From positions 1 to 27,319 of IMG/VR virus record IMGVR_UViG_3300045243_000027: a stretch of DNA of 27,319 bases. One strand, 5' to 3'. Shown here piece after piece: positions 5,207 through 12,664 of the stretch. Both the position numbers and the translations under genes were made by a program. How positions within the stretch are numbered: position 1 is the first letter of the stretch; each line of letters begins with the position of its first letter. The notes below the pieces were generated by a model, which searched no databases, was not told the origin of the DNA, and saw nothing but the letters and a program-made list of their open reading frames with translations. The stretch is from a virus.

Positions 5207-6590
5207 ATGGTGCCTGTCGGCCGGTTATGTTCCGGCTGCGCACCACAAGCTGATCAACGCGAAACTGGAATCCGTTACCGCCGGACATAGCGACCGGGTG
5301 ATGATCTTTGCCCCTCCCGGTTCGGCTAAATCGACGTATGCTAGCATTTTGCATTCTCCATGGCATTTTGCGGCTCATCCTACTCATTGCGTTATTGCGG
5401 CTAGTCATACGGCTGAACTGGCCGAGAAGTGGGGCCGGCGCGTCCGCAACCTCGTCGCGGAGCATTCGGCGGTTTTAGGAGTTTCCCTTGCGCCTGATAG
5501 TCAAGCTGCCGGGCGATGGGAGACTGATCATGGAGGCGAATATTTTGCAGCCGGCGTCGGCGGGGCCATTGCTGGACGACGAGCTGACCTGGTTGTCATC
5601 GACGATCCAATCCGTAGCCGAGAGGATGCTGACTCTGAGACCGTCCGTGACAAAATCTGGGACTGGTACAAATCCGACTTATATACTCGACTTAAGCCGG
5701 GCGGGCGGATCGTATTAATCCAGACTCGTTGGCATGAAGACGACTTGGCCGGTCGTTTGCTGGCCGATATGGCGGCCGGCGGAGACCAGTGGGACGTTAT
5801 TTCACTGCCTGCGCTAGCCGAGGCCAACGATCCGCTTGGACGCGCTGTAGGCGCTCCGCTGTGGCCGGAATGGGAAGATGAAGCCAACCTTGAGCGCAAG
5901 CGGCGCGCGGTTGGTGCAAGAGACTGGACGGCGCTTTACCAGCAGCGGCCGGCTCCTGAAGATGGCGACTATTTCAAGCTGGAATGGTTGAAACCGTATG
6001 ACATCGCGCCAGCGCTCAATACGATGCGGGTCTATGGCGGATCTGATTACGCTGTCACCGCTGACGGAGGCGACTTCACCGTTCATGTCGTCGTCGGGAT
6101 TGATCCCGAAAACCGGATGTTCCTGCTCGACCTCTGGCGCAAGCAGGCTTCGTCCGATGAATGGATTGAGGCGTTTTGTGATCTGGTTATCAAGTGGAAG
6201 CCGCTGGGCTGGGCCGAGGAACAAGGCCAAATCCGATCTGGCATTGGTCCGTTTCTTGATAAACGTCAGCGCGATCGAAAGGCTTATGTCTATCGCGAAC
6301 AATTTCCTACCCGAGGGGACAAGGCTGTGCGCGCCCAGTCCATTCGTGGAAGGATGGCGCTTGAAGGACTGCACGTTCCTCATGCCGCTAAGTGGTATGG
6401 CAATCTCCGCTCAGAGCTACTGTCATTTCCCGCGGGGAAGCACGACGACCAGGTTGACGCGCTGGGGCTCGTTGGTCAGTTGATGGCTCGTATGACTGCC
6501 GGAACGAAACCGGCCGAACCTGAGAAGTCCAAGAATCAATCAGGCTACAAATCGACTGCGGTGCAGTCGGATAGCTTCAAAGTTTACTAA
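5100..6590 (+). CDS. terL: terminase large subunit
   Basis: The packaging motor: ATPase plus nuclease. From the ATG at 5100 (496 residues) the Walker A-type loop is APPGSAKST (71-79), Walker B LVVIDDP (164-170), and the coupling motif region QTRWHEDDLAGRLL (208-221). The C-terminal RNase H-like nuclease has its first acidic residue in GGSDYAVTADGGDFT (D316) and the last cluster in KHDDQVDALG (D449/D450/D453). The start is uncertain: 5100 overlaps the small subunit by 107 bases and lacks a clear ribosome-binding site, but the residues RLTAAKELQRRRLIRRNLTEW look like family sequence, so most of this overlap must be coding. A TTG near 5133-5142 is an alternative. Full length for the family. Confidence 0.95.
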   Translation: MLIQPESQTRNLPQLSRLTAAKELQRRRLIRRNLTEWCLSAGYVPAAHHKLINAKLESVTAGHSDRVMIFAPPGSAKSTYASILHSPWHFAAHPTHCVIAASHTAELAEKWGRRVRNLVAEHSAVLGVSLAPDSQAAGRWETDHGGEYFAAGVGGAIAGRRADLVVIDDPIRSREDADSETVRDKIWDWYKSDLYTRLKPGGRIVLIQTRWHEDDLAGRLLADMAAGGDQWDVISLPALAEANDPLGRAVGAPLWPEWEDEANLERKRRAVGARDWTALYQQRPAPEDGDYFKLEWLKPYDIAPALNTMRVYGGSDYAVTADGGDFTVHVVVGIDPENRMFLLDLWRKQASSDEWIEAFCDLVIKWKPLGWAEEQGQIRSGIGPFLDKRQRDRKAYVYREQFPTRGDKAVRAQSIRGRMALEGLHVPHAAKWYGNLRSELLSFPAGKHDDQVDALGLVGQLMARMTAGTKPAEPEKSKNQSGYKSTAVQSDSFKVY

Positions 6591-6600
6591 GGTATTTCCA

Positions 6601-8601
6601 TTGAACCCAGCCCTCGCTACCTCAGCGCCCGAACCAATGACGGGCGGCAGCGGAGCCACGATCGAGGACGATCAGGGGCAATACCTGCCGATTGATCGGC
6701 TGAAGCGGCAGTATTACGATTATCTCGGCGCGAAAGATCAAGAGGTCGAGGAAGCCCGCGAGGCCCGGCATTACTACCACTGCGACCAGTGGACATCCGA
6801 CGAAATCGCTGTTCTGCGCCGCCGCAAGCAGCCCGTCGTTACATCGAACCGGATCGAGCGCAAGATCAACGCCGTCGTTGGCATTGTCGAGAAGCTGCGC
6901 CAAGACCCGAAAGCCTATGCCCGCACGCCGGACCATGAGCAGGGCGCAGACCTTGCCTCAGCCGTCATGCGGTATTGCCTCGATACGAACGACTGGAAAA
7001 GCAAATCAACCCGTAATGCCCGCCTTGGCGCTGTTGATGGTATCGCCGGTATCGAATTCGATCTTGAGCCCGGCGATCATGGCGACCCTGATCTCGCGAT
7101 GCATATCGTCTATTGCGACACGTTCTTTTATGACCCGCGCTCGTTTGACGAAGGTTTCACCGATGCCCGTTACATGGGCATTGCGAAATGGATCGACGTA
7201 GACCAGGCCAAGGAGCTATTGCCGAACAAGGCGGCCGAAATCGACGGCCTAATGGAAAGCGGTTCCGATATCACGTCATCGGCCGATCAGGACAGGGAAC
7301 GGGTCTGGGTTAACACCAGCTTGAAGCGCCTGCGATTGGTGGATCACTGGTACATCTGCAAAGGCAAATGGTGCTGGACGCTCTACATCGGCAACACTGT
7401 GATGATGCAGGGCGTGTCGCCGTTCCATGACAACAAGGGCAAGACGTTTCCGCGCTTTCTGATGTTCTCGGCAAATGTGGATCATGACGGCGATCGATAC
7501 GGGTTTATTCGCAACCTGAAGTCAGCCCAAGACGAAATCAACATGCGCCGGTCGAAGGCGCTGCATCTGCTCAATAGCAAGCTCATGATGAGCGAGAAGG
7601 GCGCGGTTGATGATATCGAAGTGTCCCGTCGCGAGCGGGCGAGGGCAGACGGTTGGATTGAGATAAATCCGGGCCTAAAGGTCGAGTCGATCGATACGAA
7701 CAATGATTTCAAGGGCCAACTGGAAATGCTCCAGGAAGCCAAAACCGAGATCGAGAACTTCGGTCCTAACCCGGCCTTGATCGGGCAGGGGTTGGAGGAT
7801 TCCAGCGGACGCGCGATTGCATTGCTTCAACAGGCCGGGATGGCTGAGCTTGGCCCATATCTGAGCGCGTTCAAGAACTGGAAAATACGGGTTTACCGGG
7901 CCATCTGGAACATTATCACCGAGCATTGGAAGGCCGAGCGCTGGATCAGGGTCACGGACGACCAGAACGTGGCGCAGTTCTTCCAGATCAATAAGAAAGC
8001 GACCGATCAATACGGCCAACCCGCGATTATCAATGCCATTGGATCGATGGACGTTGATTTCATCATCGACGAGGGGCCGGATACCGTCAACATGCAGGGC
8101 GATGCAGCGGCAACCCTGCAGGCGCTGGGACCGCAGTTCGCGCAGAACTTCCCCGAGATTGCGCTAGAGCTTTCTCCGCTTGAGGTCCGGGTTAAAACCC
8201 AGATGCTCAAGAAAATCCAGGCCAAGCAGAGCCAACCGCCGCCGGTCGATCCCAAGGTTGCCGCGCAAGGCCAGTTGAAGCAGATGGAATTGCAGGCCGA
8301 TGGTCAAAAGGCCATGGCAGACAATAGCCTTGAATGGCGCAAGGCGCAGTTGCAGGCGCTGACCCAGATCGAGGTTGCCAGGATCACGGCCAAGACCGAT
8401 CAGGACAGCGGGACGCTCGCTGCGAAGCTGGAAGGCATCCTCGGCTTTGCGCAGATGGCCCATGAGCAGAATCAGAACGCTCAGGATAGGGCGCACGAGG
8501 CCGTCCAGAACGACGCTGACCGGCGCTCACAACAGGTTTTAGCGGCGCGCCAGCAAGCCGCAGATGCACAGCAGGCAGCCGCCCAACCGCAGACTGCATA
8601 G
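6601..8601 (+). CDS. portal protein, P22 type
   Basis: A 666-residue protein from a TTG with AAGG eight bases upstream (6589-6592); an ATG at 6637 is the alternative. Residues about 25-500 match the P22 portal family: an EAREARHYYHCDQWT helix, VTSNRIERKINAVVGIVEK, the YCDTFFYDPRSF segment and the NPALIGQGLEDSSGRAIALLQ helix. The C-terminal 130 residues are Gln/Ala-rich and helical (KQMELQADGQKAMADNSLEW and on), like the P22 portal barrel/crown extension. Twelve copies would form the ring at the capsid vertex through which DNA enters and leaves. It directly follows the large terminase, as in P22. Confidence 0.93.
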   Translation: MNPALATSAPEPMTGGSGATIEDDQGQYLPIDRLKRQYYDYLGAKDQEVEEAREARHYYHCDQWTSDEIAVLRRRKQPVVTSNRIERKINAVVGIVEKLRQDPKAYARTPDHEQGADLASAVMRYCLDTNDWKSKSTRNARLGAVDGIAGIEFDLEPGDHGDPDLAMHIVYCDTFFYDPRSFDEGFTDARYMGIAKWIDVDQAKELLPNKAAEIDGLMESGSDITSSADQDRERVWVNTSLKRLRLVDHWYICKGKWCWTLYIGNTVMMQGVSPFHDNKGKTFPRFLMFSANVDHDGDRYGFIRNLKSAQDEINMRRSKALHLLNSKLMMSEKGAVDDIEVSRRERARADGWIEINPGLKVESIDTNNDFKGQLEMLQEAKTEIENFGPNPALIGQGLEDSSGRAIALLQQAGMAELGPYLSAFKNWKIRVYRAIWNIITEHWKAERWIRVTDDQNVAQFFQINKKATDQYGQPAIINAIGSMDVDFIIDEGPDTVNMQGDAAATLQALGPQFAQNFPEIALELSPLEVRVKTQMLKKIQAKQSQPPPVDPKVAAQGQLKQMELQADGQKAMADNSLEWRKAQLQALTQIEVARITAKTDQDSGTLAAKLEGILGFAQMAHEQNQNAQDRAHEAVQNDADRRSQQVLAARQQAADAQQAAAQPQTA

Positions 8602-8698
8602 AGATCGTAAGACCGGGACGAAACACCGGACAGGACTACCCGCACGCCCGAGCGACAGAGGGCATACGTGATCGCACGAAACGCGAAAGGGTGAGTAA
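8602..8698 (+). promoter_or_regulatory. portal-scaffold leader with weak hairpins
   Basis: A 97-base non-coding gap, unusual among these tightly packed genes. It can form CCGG/CCGG (8613-8616 with 8626-8629) and GCCC/GGGC (8646-8649 with 8660-8663), the latter extendable by CAC/GTG across a bulge. ACGAAAC occurs twice (8618, 8676). It ends in AAAGGGTGAG, the scaffold ribosome-binding site. It may be a translational control leader for scaffold; the pairing is weak. Confidence 0.3.
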
Positions 8699-9565
8699 AT
8701 GGCTATTGAAGCACTTGAAGGGATTAGCGACCAAGAGTTGTTCGACCAAGCCAATGCGGACGAAGCGCCGGCTGACGAAGCCGTTGTGGAGCCTGCTGAT
8801 GCGCCGGTAGAACAACCCGAGCAATCACGCGATGAACAAGGCAGGTTCGCCGGTAAGCCGGAGAATGAGCCTGAAGCACCAGCGGCAACCGATCCGCCGG
8901 CAAAGACGCCGGTTGACGATAACGCCGCAATGGTTCCGTCATGGCGTGTTCGCGAGATCAACGAGGAAAAGCGAGCGCTGGCCGATAGGGTCGCGGCTTT
9001 TGAAGCTGAAAAGCTGAATTGGCAGCGGCAACCGGCACGCGCAGAACCCGCTCCCGAGGTCAAGGTTCCTGAAGAACCCGATCCTCTGCTTGATCCCAAG
9101 GGGTACAAGGATTTCGTGCTCAATCAAACGCGCGAGATCATCCTTAGCGAACGCCGGGAAGCTAGTCTCCAGAACGCTCACAAGGTTTACAAGGAAGAGT
9201 TTACCGAAGCTTACGCGGCTGCACAGAAAGGCGTCGATCCCGCTTTGCGGGCTCTCATGCAGCAGTCGCGCGATCCCGGTGAAACCCTCATCCAGTGGCA
9301 CCGTGAGCAGAAAACAAGGGCCGAAGTAGGCAACGACCTCACCGCATTCCGTGAACGCGAGCAGGAACGCTTGCTTTCCGATCCAGCCTTCCTAGCGAAG
9401 GCCATCGAGAAAGCCCGCGGCGCTGCTCAACCAACCCAACCCGGCACAAGGCCGGCTGTTTCACTTCCGCCATCCTTGACCCGAGCGACTAATGCATCTG
9501 CGGACGGTTCCGCCGATGACAACGACGTTTCGGACGAAGGGCTGTGGCGACACGCCAACGCTTAA
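8699..9565 (+). CDS. capsid scaffolding protein
   Basis: A 288-residue, very acidic and Ala/Pro-rich protein between portal and coat genes, where scaffold (P22 gp8) is expected. Residues 1-75 are disordered and acidic and contain RDEQGRFAGK, a motif common in phage scaffold N-termini. A helical section begins SWRVREINEEKRALADRVAA at about 81, with PDPLLDPKGYKDFVLNQTREI downstream. The tail is low complexity. It would direct coat assembly and then leave or be degraded. Start set by AAAGGGTGAG before the ATG. Confidence 0.85.
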   Translation: MAIEALEGISDQELFDQANADEAPADEAVVEPADAPVEQPEQSRDEQGRFAGKPENEPEAPAATDPPAKTPVDDNAAMVPSWRVREINEEKRALADRVAAFEAEKLNWQRQPARAEPAPEVKVPEEPDPLLDPKGYKDFVLNQTREIILSERREASLQNAHKVYKEEFTEAYAAAQKGVDPALRALMQQSRDPGETLIQWHREQKTRAEVGNDLTAFREREQERLLSDPAFLAKAIEKARGAAQPTQPGTRPAVSLPPSLTRATNASADGSADDNDVSDEGLWRHANA

Positions 9566-9590
9566 AACCAGCCGCGCTCCTGATGACAGA

Positions 9591-9613
9591 CCCGCCTTGA
9601 TGGCGGGTTTTTT
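9591..9613 (+). terminator. hairpin terminator between scaffold and coat
   Basis: CCCGCC (9591-9596), loop TTGAT, GGCGGG (9602-9607), then six T. Only 34 bases separate it from the coat ATG, and most of these are the ribosome-binding region, so no promoter fits after it. It is either read through or serves as an RNA-processing/stability hairpin that sets the coat-to-scaffold ratio. Confidence 0.75.
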
Positions 9614-9647
9614 ATTGGGCTGACGGCTTCAGAAAGGAAAAGCCGTC

Positions 9648-10790
9648 ATGGCTCTCACCACCATCCAAACCAACAATAAGGTCATCAAGTTTACCAAGCA
9701 GGTGAACCGTGAATGGGTTCGCGAAAACCTGTTCGCCCCGTACATGGGCGAGGATATCACCGCCATCATCCGCAAGCGCATGGAGCCTGTATCCGGCGGC
9801 GAGCAGATGAACATTCCGCTTGTGGCGCGTCTTGGCGCCCAGGCTATCGGCTCCGGCGCCTTGAACGGCAATGAAGAGTCGATCGACAACTATGGCATGC
9901 GCGTCTGGATCGACTGGGCGCGTAATGCGGTCAAGACCAACAAGGCCGAAAAGCACAAGGACTCAACCGCTATCTTCGGCGTTGCGCGTCCCCTTCTGTC
10001 GGATTGGCTGAAGGAACTTAACCGCGACGAAATCATCCAGGCTTTCTATGCGCTGCCTTCGGAATCCGCGCCGGCCGGTTTGGGTTCGGCTAATGGACAA
10101 CGGGTTAACGGTATCCTGTTTGATGCCGCGACCGCTGCCCAGCGTAATACCTGGGTGACCGACAACGCCGATCGTGTCGTGTTCGGTCAGTTGAATTCGA
10201 ACTACAGCACGACCTTTGCAACCGCAACGGCCACGCTGGATTCGACCAACGACATCGCCAACGCCGCGAATATGAAGTTCCTCAAGCGTGTGGCGCGCGC
10301 GGCCAACCCGAAAATTCGACCGTTCAAGGTCAAGGACGGCCGTGAATATTTCGTGGCGTTCCACGGCTCGCGGACGTTCCGCGATCTGAAGGCCTCGCTT
10401 GACACCATCAACCAGACCACGCGGCCTCGTGAGGGTGACGGTTTTAACAAAAACCCGATCTTCCAGGACGGCGATCAGATGTATGACGGCGTCATCCATC
10501 GCGAAGTTCCCGAGATCGATACGCTGGCTCCGACCTTCTACGCGACGGCCGGCGCGTCGGGCACCACGCCGGTTCGTCCGGTCTGGCTGTGTGGTCAGTC
10601 GGCAATGGCGATGGCTTACGGCCAGATGGCCAAGCCAACACAACTCGACAACACCGACTATCAGTTCAACCAGGGCGTTGGCATCGAGGCGGCTTACGGG
10701 CTGTCCAAGATGTTCAAGAAAACCACGGGCGGAAACCTCAAGGAATGGGGAATCTGCACGGGCTTCTACGCCGCTGTCGCTGACGCGTAA
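9648..10790 (+). CDS. major capsid protein, N4-gp56/Phage_capsid_3 type
   Basis: A 380-residue coat protein. It shows the features of the N4-gp56 / Phage_capsid_3 (DUF4043) group of HK97-fold coats: N-terminal REWVRENLFAPYMGEDITAII, GGEQMNIPLVARL, the helix YGMRVWIDWARNAVKTNKAEK, a SDWLKELNRDEIIQAF segment and the C-terminal AMAYGQMAKPTQLDNTDYQFN followed by IEAAYGLSKMFKK. There is no N-terminal propeptide. The ribosome-binding site AGAAAGGAAAAG is strong, as expected of the most abundant virion protein. The gene lies after scaffold in the P22 order, although I place the coat in the N4-gp56-like group rather than with P22 gp5. Confidence 0.92.
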   Translation: MALTTIQTNNKVIKFTKQVNREWVRENLFAPYMGEDITAIIRKRMEPVSGGEQMNIPLVARLGAQAIGSGALNGNEESIDNYGMRVWIDWARNAVKTNKAEKHKDSTAIFGVARPLLSDWLKELNRDEIIQAFYALPSESAPAGLGSANGQRVNGILFDAATAAQRNTWVTDNADRVVFGQLNSNYSTTFATATATLDSTNDIANAANMKFLKRVARAANPKIRPFKVKDGREYFVAFHGSRTFRDLKASLDTINQTTRPREGDGFNKNPIFQDGDQMYDGVIHREVPEIDTLAPTFYATAGASGTTPVRPVWLCGQSAMAMAYGQMAKPTQLDNTDYQFNQGVGIEAAYGLSKMFKKTTGGNLKEWGICTGFYAAVADA

Positions 10791-10817
10791 TAATCCAGAG
10801 AGAAAAGGAACATCATC

Positions 10818-11213
10818 ATGGGTACGGGTATTCCGGCTCGCTCTAGCGGCGACCAGACTCTTAACTATCTTCGCGCTCCGATCGATTTCAGCCTCGGTTA
10901 TACCGGGGTTAAGACGGTCGGGACGCTTCCTGCGGGCTGCGTTGTTTTGCGCACCTACGTCATCGTGACGACCGCATTTAACGCGGGTTCCACCAACACG
11001 ATGAAGATCGGCACGGTCGCGAGCGATGCCAGCTTCGGCACCAGCATTGCTCTCGGCACCGCGGGCGTCATCACGGGCGGTACGGCTCTTGCTACGGCCA
11101 CGACCGCAACGCCTGCGGCTGATACTTCGGTTGTTGCCACGTCGGTTTCGACCGGCACGGCTTCGACTGCGGGCGCCGGCATTGTCGTGGTTGAATATCT
11201 GCCGGTATCGTAA
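10818..11213 (+). CDS. putative capsid decoration protein
   Basis: A 131-residue protein made almost wholly of beta-type sequence: TVGTLPAGCVVLRTYVIVTTA, FNAGSTNTMKIGT, ASFGTSIALGTAGV and a final strand GIVVVEYLPV. This pattern and the position one gene after the coat match small head decoration or head-surface proteins that follow N4-gp56-like coats. The exact role is inferred. A ribosome-binding site AAAAGGAA precedes the ATG. The stop is followed by the competing hairpins at 11220-11263. Confidence 0.65.
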   Translation: MGTGIPARSSGDQTLNYLRAPIDFSLGYTGVKTVGTLPAGCVVLRTYVIVTTAFNAGSTNTMKIGTVASDASFGTSIALGTAGVITGGTALATATTATPAADTSVVATSVSTGTASTAGAGIVVVEYLPVS

Positions 11214-11219
11214 CTGATA

Positions 11220-11263
11220 AAACAGGCGGGGCCTAAAAATCCCGCCTGGTTCTCTGCCTGTTT
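11220..11263 (+). promoter_or_regulatory. two mutually exclusive 8-bp hairpins before a Shine-Dalgarno site
   Basis: CAGGCGGG (11223-11230) pairs perfectly with CCCGCCTG (11241-11248). AAACAGGC (11220-11227) pairs perfectly with GCCTGTTT (11256-11263). The 5' arms share bases, so only one can form. The second structure ends one base before a perfect AGGAGG (11265-11269 region) that serves the next gene. The first is not followed by a T run, so it is not a standard terminator. Confidence 0.5.
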
Positions 11264-11275
11264 AGGAGGCTTTTC

Positions 11276-11563
11276 ATGATCGGGACGGACGGCGAGACGC
11301 TCGCCGGGGACATCAAGACCTATACCACATCCGGGCGTGGAATGAATGTGGATGAAATCTCCGACCTGGCGCTGCGCAAGCTCCTGCACGTCGCGGACAC
11401 CACCTCGCCGGCATTGGCCCAGCAGGCCGACTTGTTCAAAGCGCAGATCAAGATCCTTCTGATGCGTTACATGGAAATGGCGATTAAGTCCGACCGCACC
11501 ACGCTTTACAACCAATTGAAGCCCGGCAATCCAGACGTGGCCGATATTATCTTGAGGATCTGA
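11276..11563 (+). CDS. conserved-looking small virion-module protein
   Basis: A 95-residue protein with a very strong AGGAGG ribosome-binding site. Residues 23-95 are helical: MNVDEISDLALRKLLHVADT, SPALAQQADLFKAQIKILLMR, and YMEMAIKSDRTTLYNQL. I associate such short helical proteins with the capsid genes of related phages but can assign no function. The stop overlaps the next ATG (TGATG). Confidence 0.6.
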   Translation: MIGTDGETLAGDIKTYTTSGRGMNVDEISDLALRKLLHVADTTSPALAQQADLFKAQIKILLMRYMEMAIKSDRTTLYNQLKPGNPDVADIILRI

Positions 11564-11706
11564 TGTCTCCTTGGGCGACCCAGTTCATCGTTGACCTGGC
11601 CGGTATCGGGTTCGGCCTCTATCTCTTTTCTCCATATGCCATCGCAGGAGCGATCGGCCTAGCCGTCGCGGTGAAAGCATTCCGCGCCAAACTTAAGGAA
11701 CAATAA
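11563..11706 (+). CDS. small membrane protein
   Basis: A 47-codon ORF with a TGATG overlap with the previous gene, ending directly before the next ATG (TAAATG). Residues 7-36 are one long hydrophobic stretch (FIVDLAGIGFGLYLFSPYAI, then AGAIGLAVAV), followed by a basic tail FRAKLKEQ. It would span the inner membrane once or as a hairpin. A membrane protein inside a virion gene block is unusual. The function is unknown. Confidence 0.6.
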   Translation: MSPWATQFIVDLAGIGFGLYLFSPYAIAGAIGLAVAVKAFRAKLKEQ

Positions 11707-12351
11707 ATGGCGATCAGCACAAGCATGGCAGGCAGCTTCAAACAGCAGCTATTTTCCGGCCAGCACATCATGACGACAACTGGCTTTACGATCACGGCCA
11801 GTTCGTCGAGTTCGACGGCCTATACCTCGGCATCGAGCGTCGCCGGGTTGACGCTCGGCATGTCGTTCACTGGCACCAATGTCGGCGGGTCGTCGATTGT
11901 CACGGTGATTGGTTCGGCCACCACGTTCACCTCCTCGGCAGCCTCGACCGGCACCATTTCCGGCGGAACGCTGACGTTCACGAACCCCATGGCGGCCTCC
12001 TACAAGCTGGCGCTGTATACCTCCTCGGCCACGCTGGACGGCACCACGGCTACCTACAGCGCGACCAATGAGGCGTCTGGAACGGGTTACTCGGCGGGGG
12101 GATCGGCGCTGACACTCTCGGCATCCATGCCCAGCCTGACCTCGACCACGGCGTTCATGGATTTTGCCGATCTGGTGTTTTCGACCGCGACCATTACGGC
12201 GCGGGGCTGCGAAATATATAACAGCTATGCGGGACTGAACCGCACGGTTTCGGTACATGATTTTGGCGCCGACAAGACCGCAACGGCGGGGGATTTTACC
12301 ATCATTTTCCCCACGCCCGACTCGTCAAATGCAATTCTGAGGTTAGCATAA
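11707..12351 (+). CDS. virion structural protein with inserted beta domain
   Basis: A 214-residue Ser/Thr/Gly-rich protein. The C-terminal two-thirds (residues about 95-214) has a pattern I recognise from many phage structural proteins: YKLALYTSSATLDGTTATY, then TNEASGTGY, FMDFADLVFSTATITARGCEI, VSVHDFGADK and a final FPTPDSSNAILRL. Between the first 20 residues and this core lies a segment (about 25-92, AGLTLGMSFTGTNVGGSSIV and on) that resembles a common modular beta unit. No catalytic residues are evident. It is part of the block between coat and gp4-like genes, and probably head or tail surface. Confidence 0.7.
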   Translation: MAISTSMAGSFKQQLFSGQHIMTTTGFTITASSSSSTAYTSASSVAGLTLGMSFTGTNVGGSSIVTVIGSATTFTSSAASTGTISGGTLTFTNPMAASYKLALYTSSATLDGTTATYSATNEASGTGYSAGGSALTLSASMPSLTSTTAFMDFADLVFSTATITARGCEIYNSYAGLNRTVSVHDFGADKTATAGDFTIIFPTPDSSNAILRLA

Positions 12352-12639
12352 ATGGCGCGCGATTATATCAAGATCGACCCGACAAATACGGGTTTGCAGG
12401 CATCCTTGCTGCGTTCGTATGTTTTCCAGTTGCGCGAAGCTCTTGAAACGGGCGAACGCGTTCTAGCTATCATGAGCCACAACAATGATGGAACAGTGTT
12501 CACGGACGTCGAAACCCTGTTCGGCCTCCCGACCGGCAAGGGCCAGACCGTGTTTAACTTGGTGAACGGCTCTATCGGATCGATGCAGGGCACGTTCCAG
12601 GTTGCGGACGCCAAAAACATCACCGAACAGGTCGGCTAA
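12352..12639 (+). CDS. small hypothetical virion-module protein
   Basis: A 95-residue protein directly abutting the previous stop. It has a helix LLRSYVFQLREALETGERVL followed by AIMSHNNDGTVFTDVETLFGL and GKGQTVFNLVNGSIGSM, and resembles small conserved phage proteins found next to the preceding family. The function is not known; the context is virion assembly. Confidence 0.65.
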   Translation: MARDYIKIDPTNTGLQASLLRSYVFQLREALETGERVLAIMSHNNDGTVFTDVETLFGLPTGKGQTVFNLVNGSIGSMQGTFQVADAKNITEQVG

Positions 12640-12664
12640 CACAGCATACTCTGAAGGGTGACGC

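Noticed and set aside
9963-10643. 226-codon minus-strand ORF inside the coat gene
   Set aside because: The coat protein is certain on the plus strand; the antisense frame has no domain pattern.
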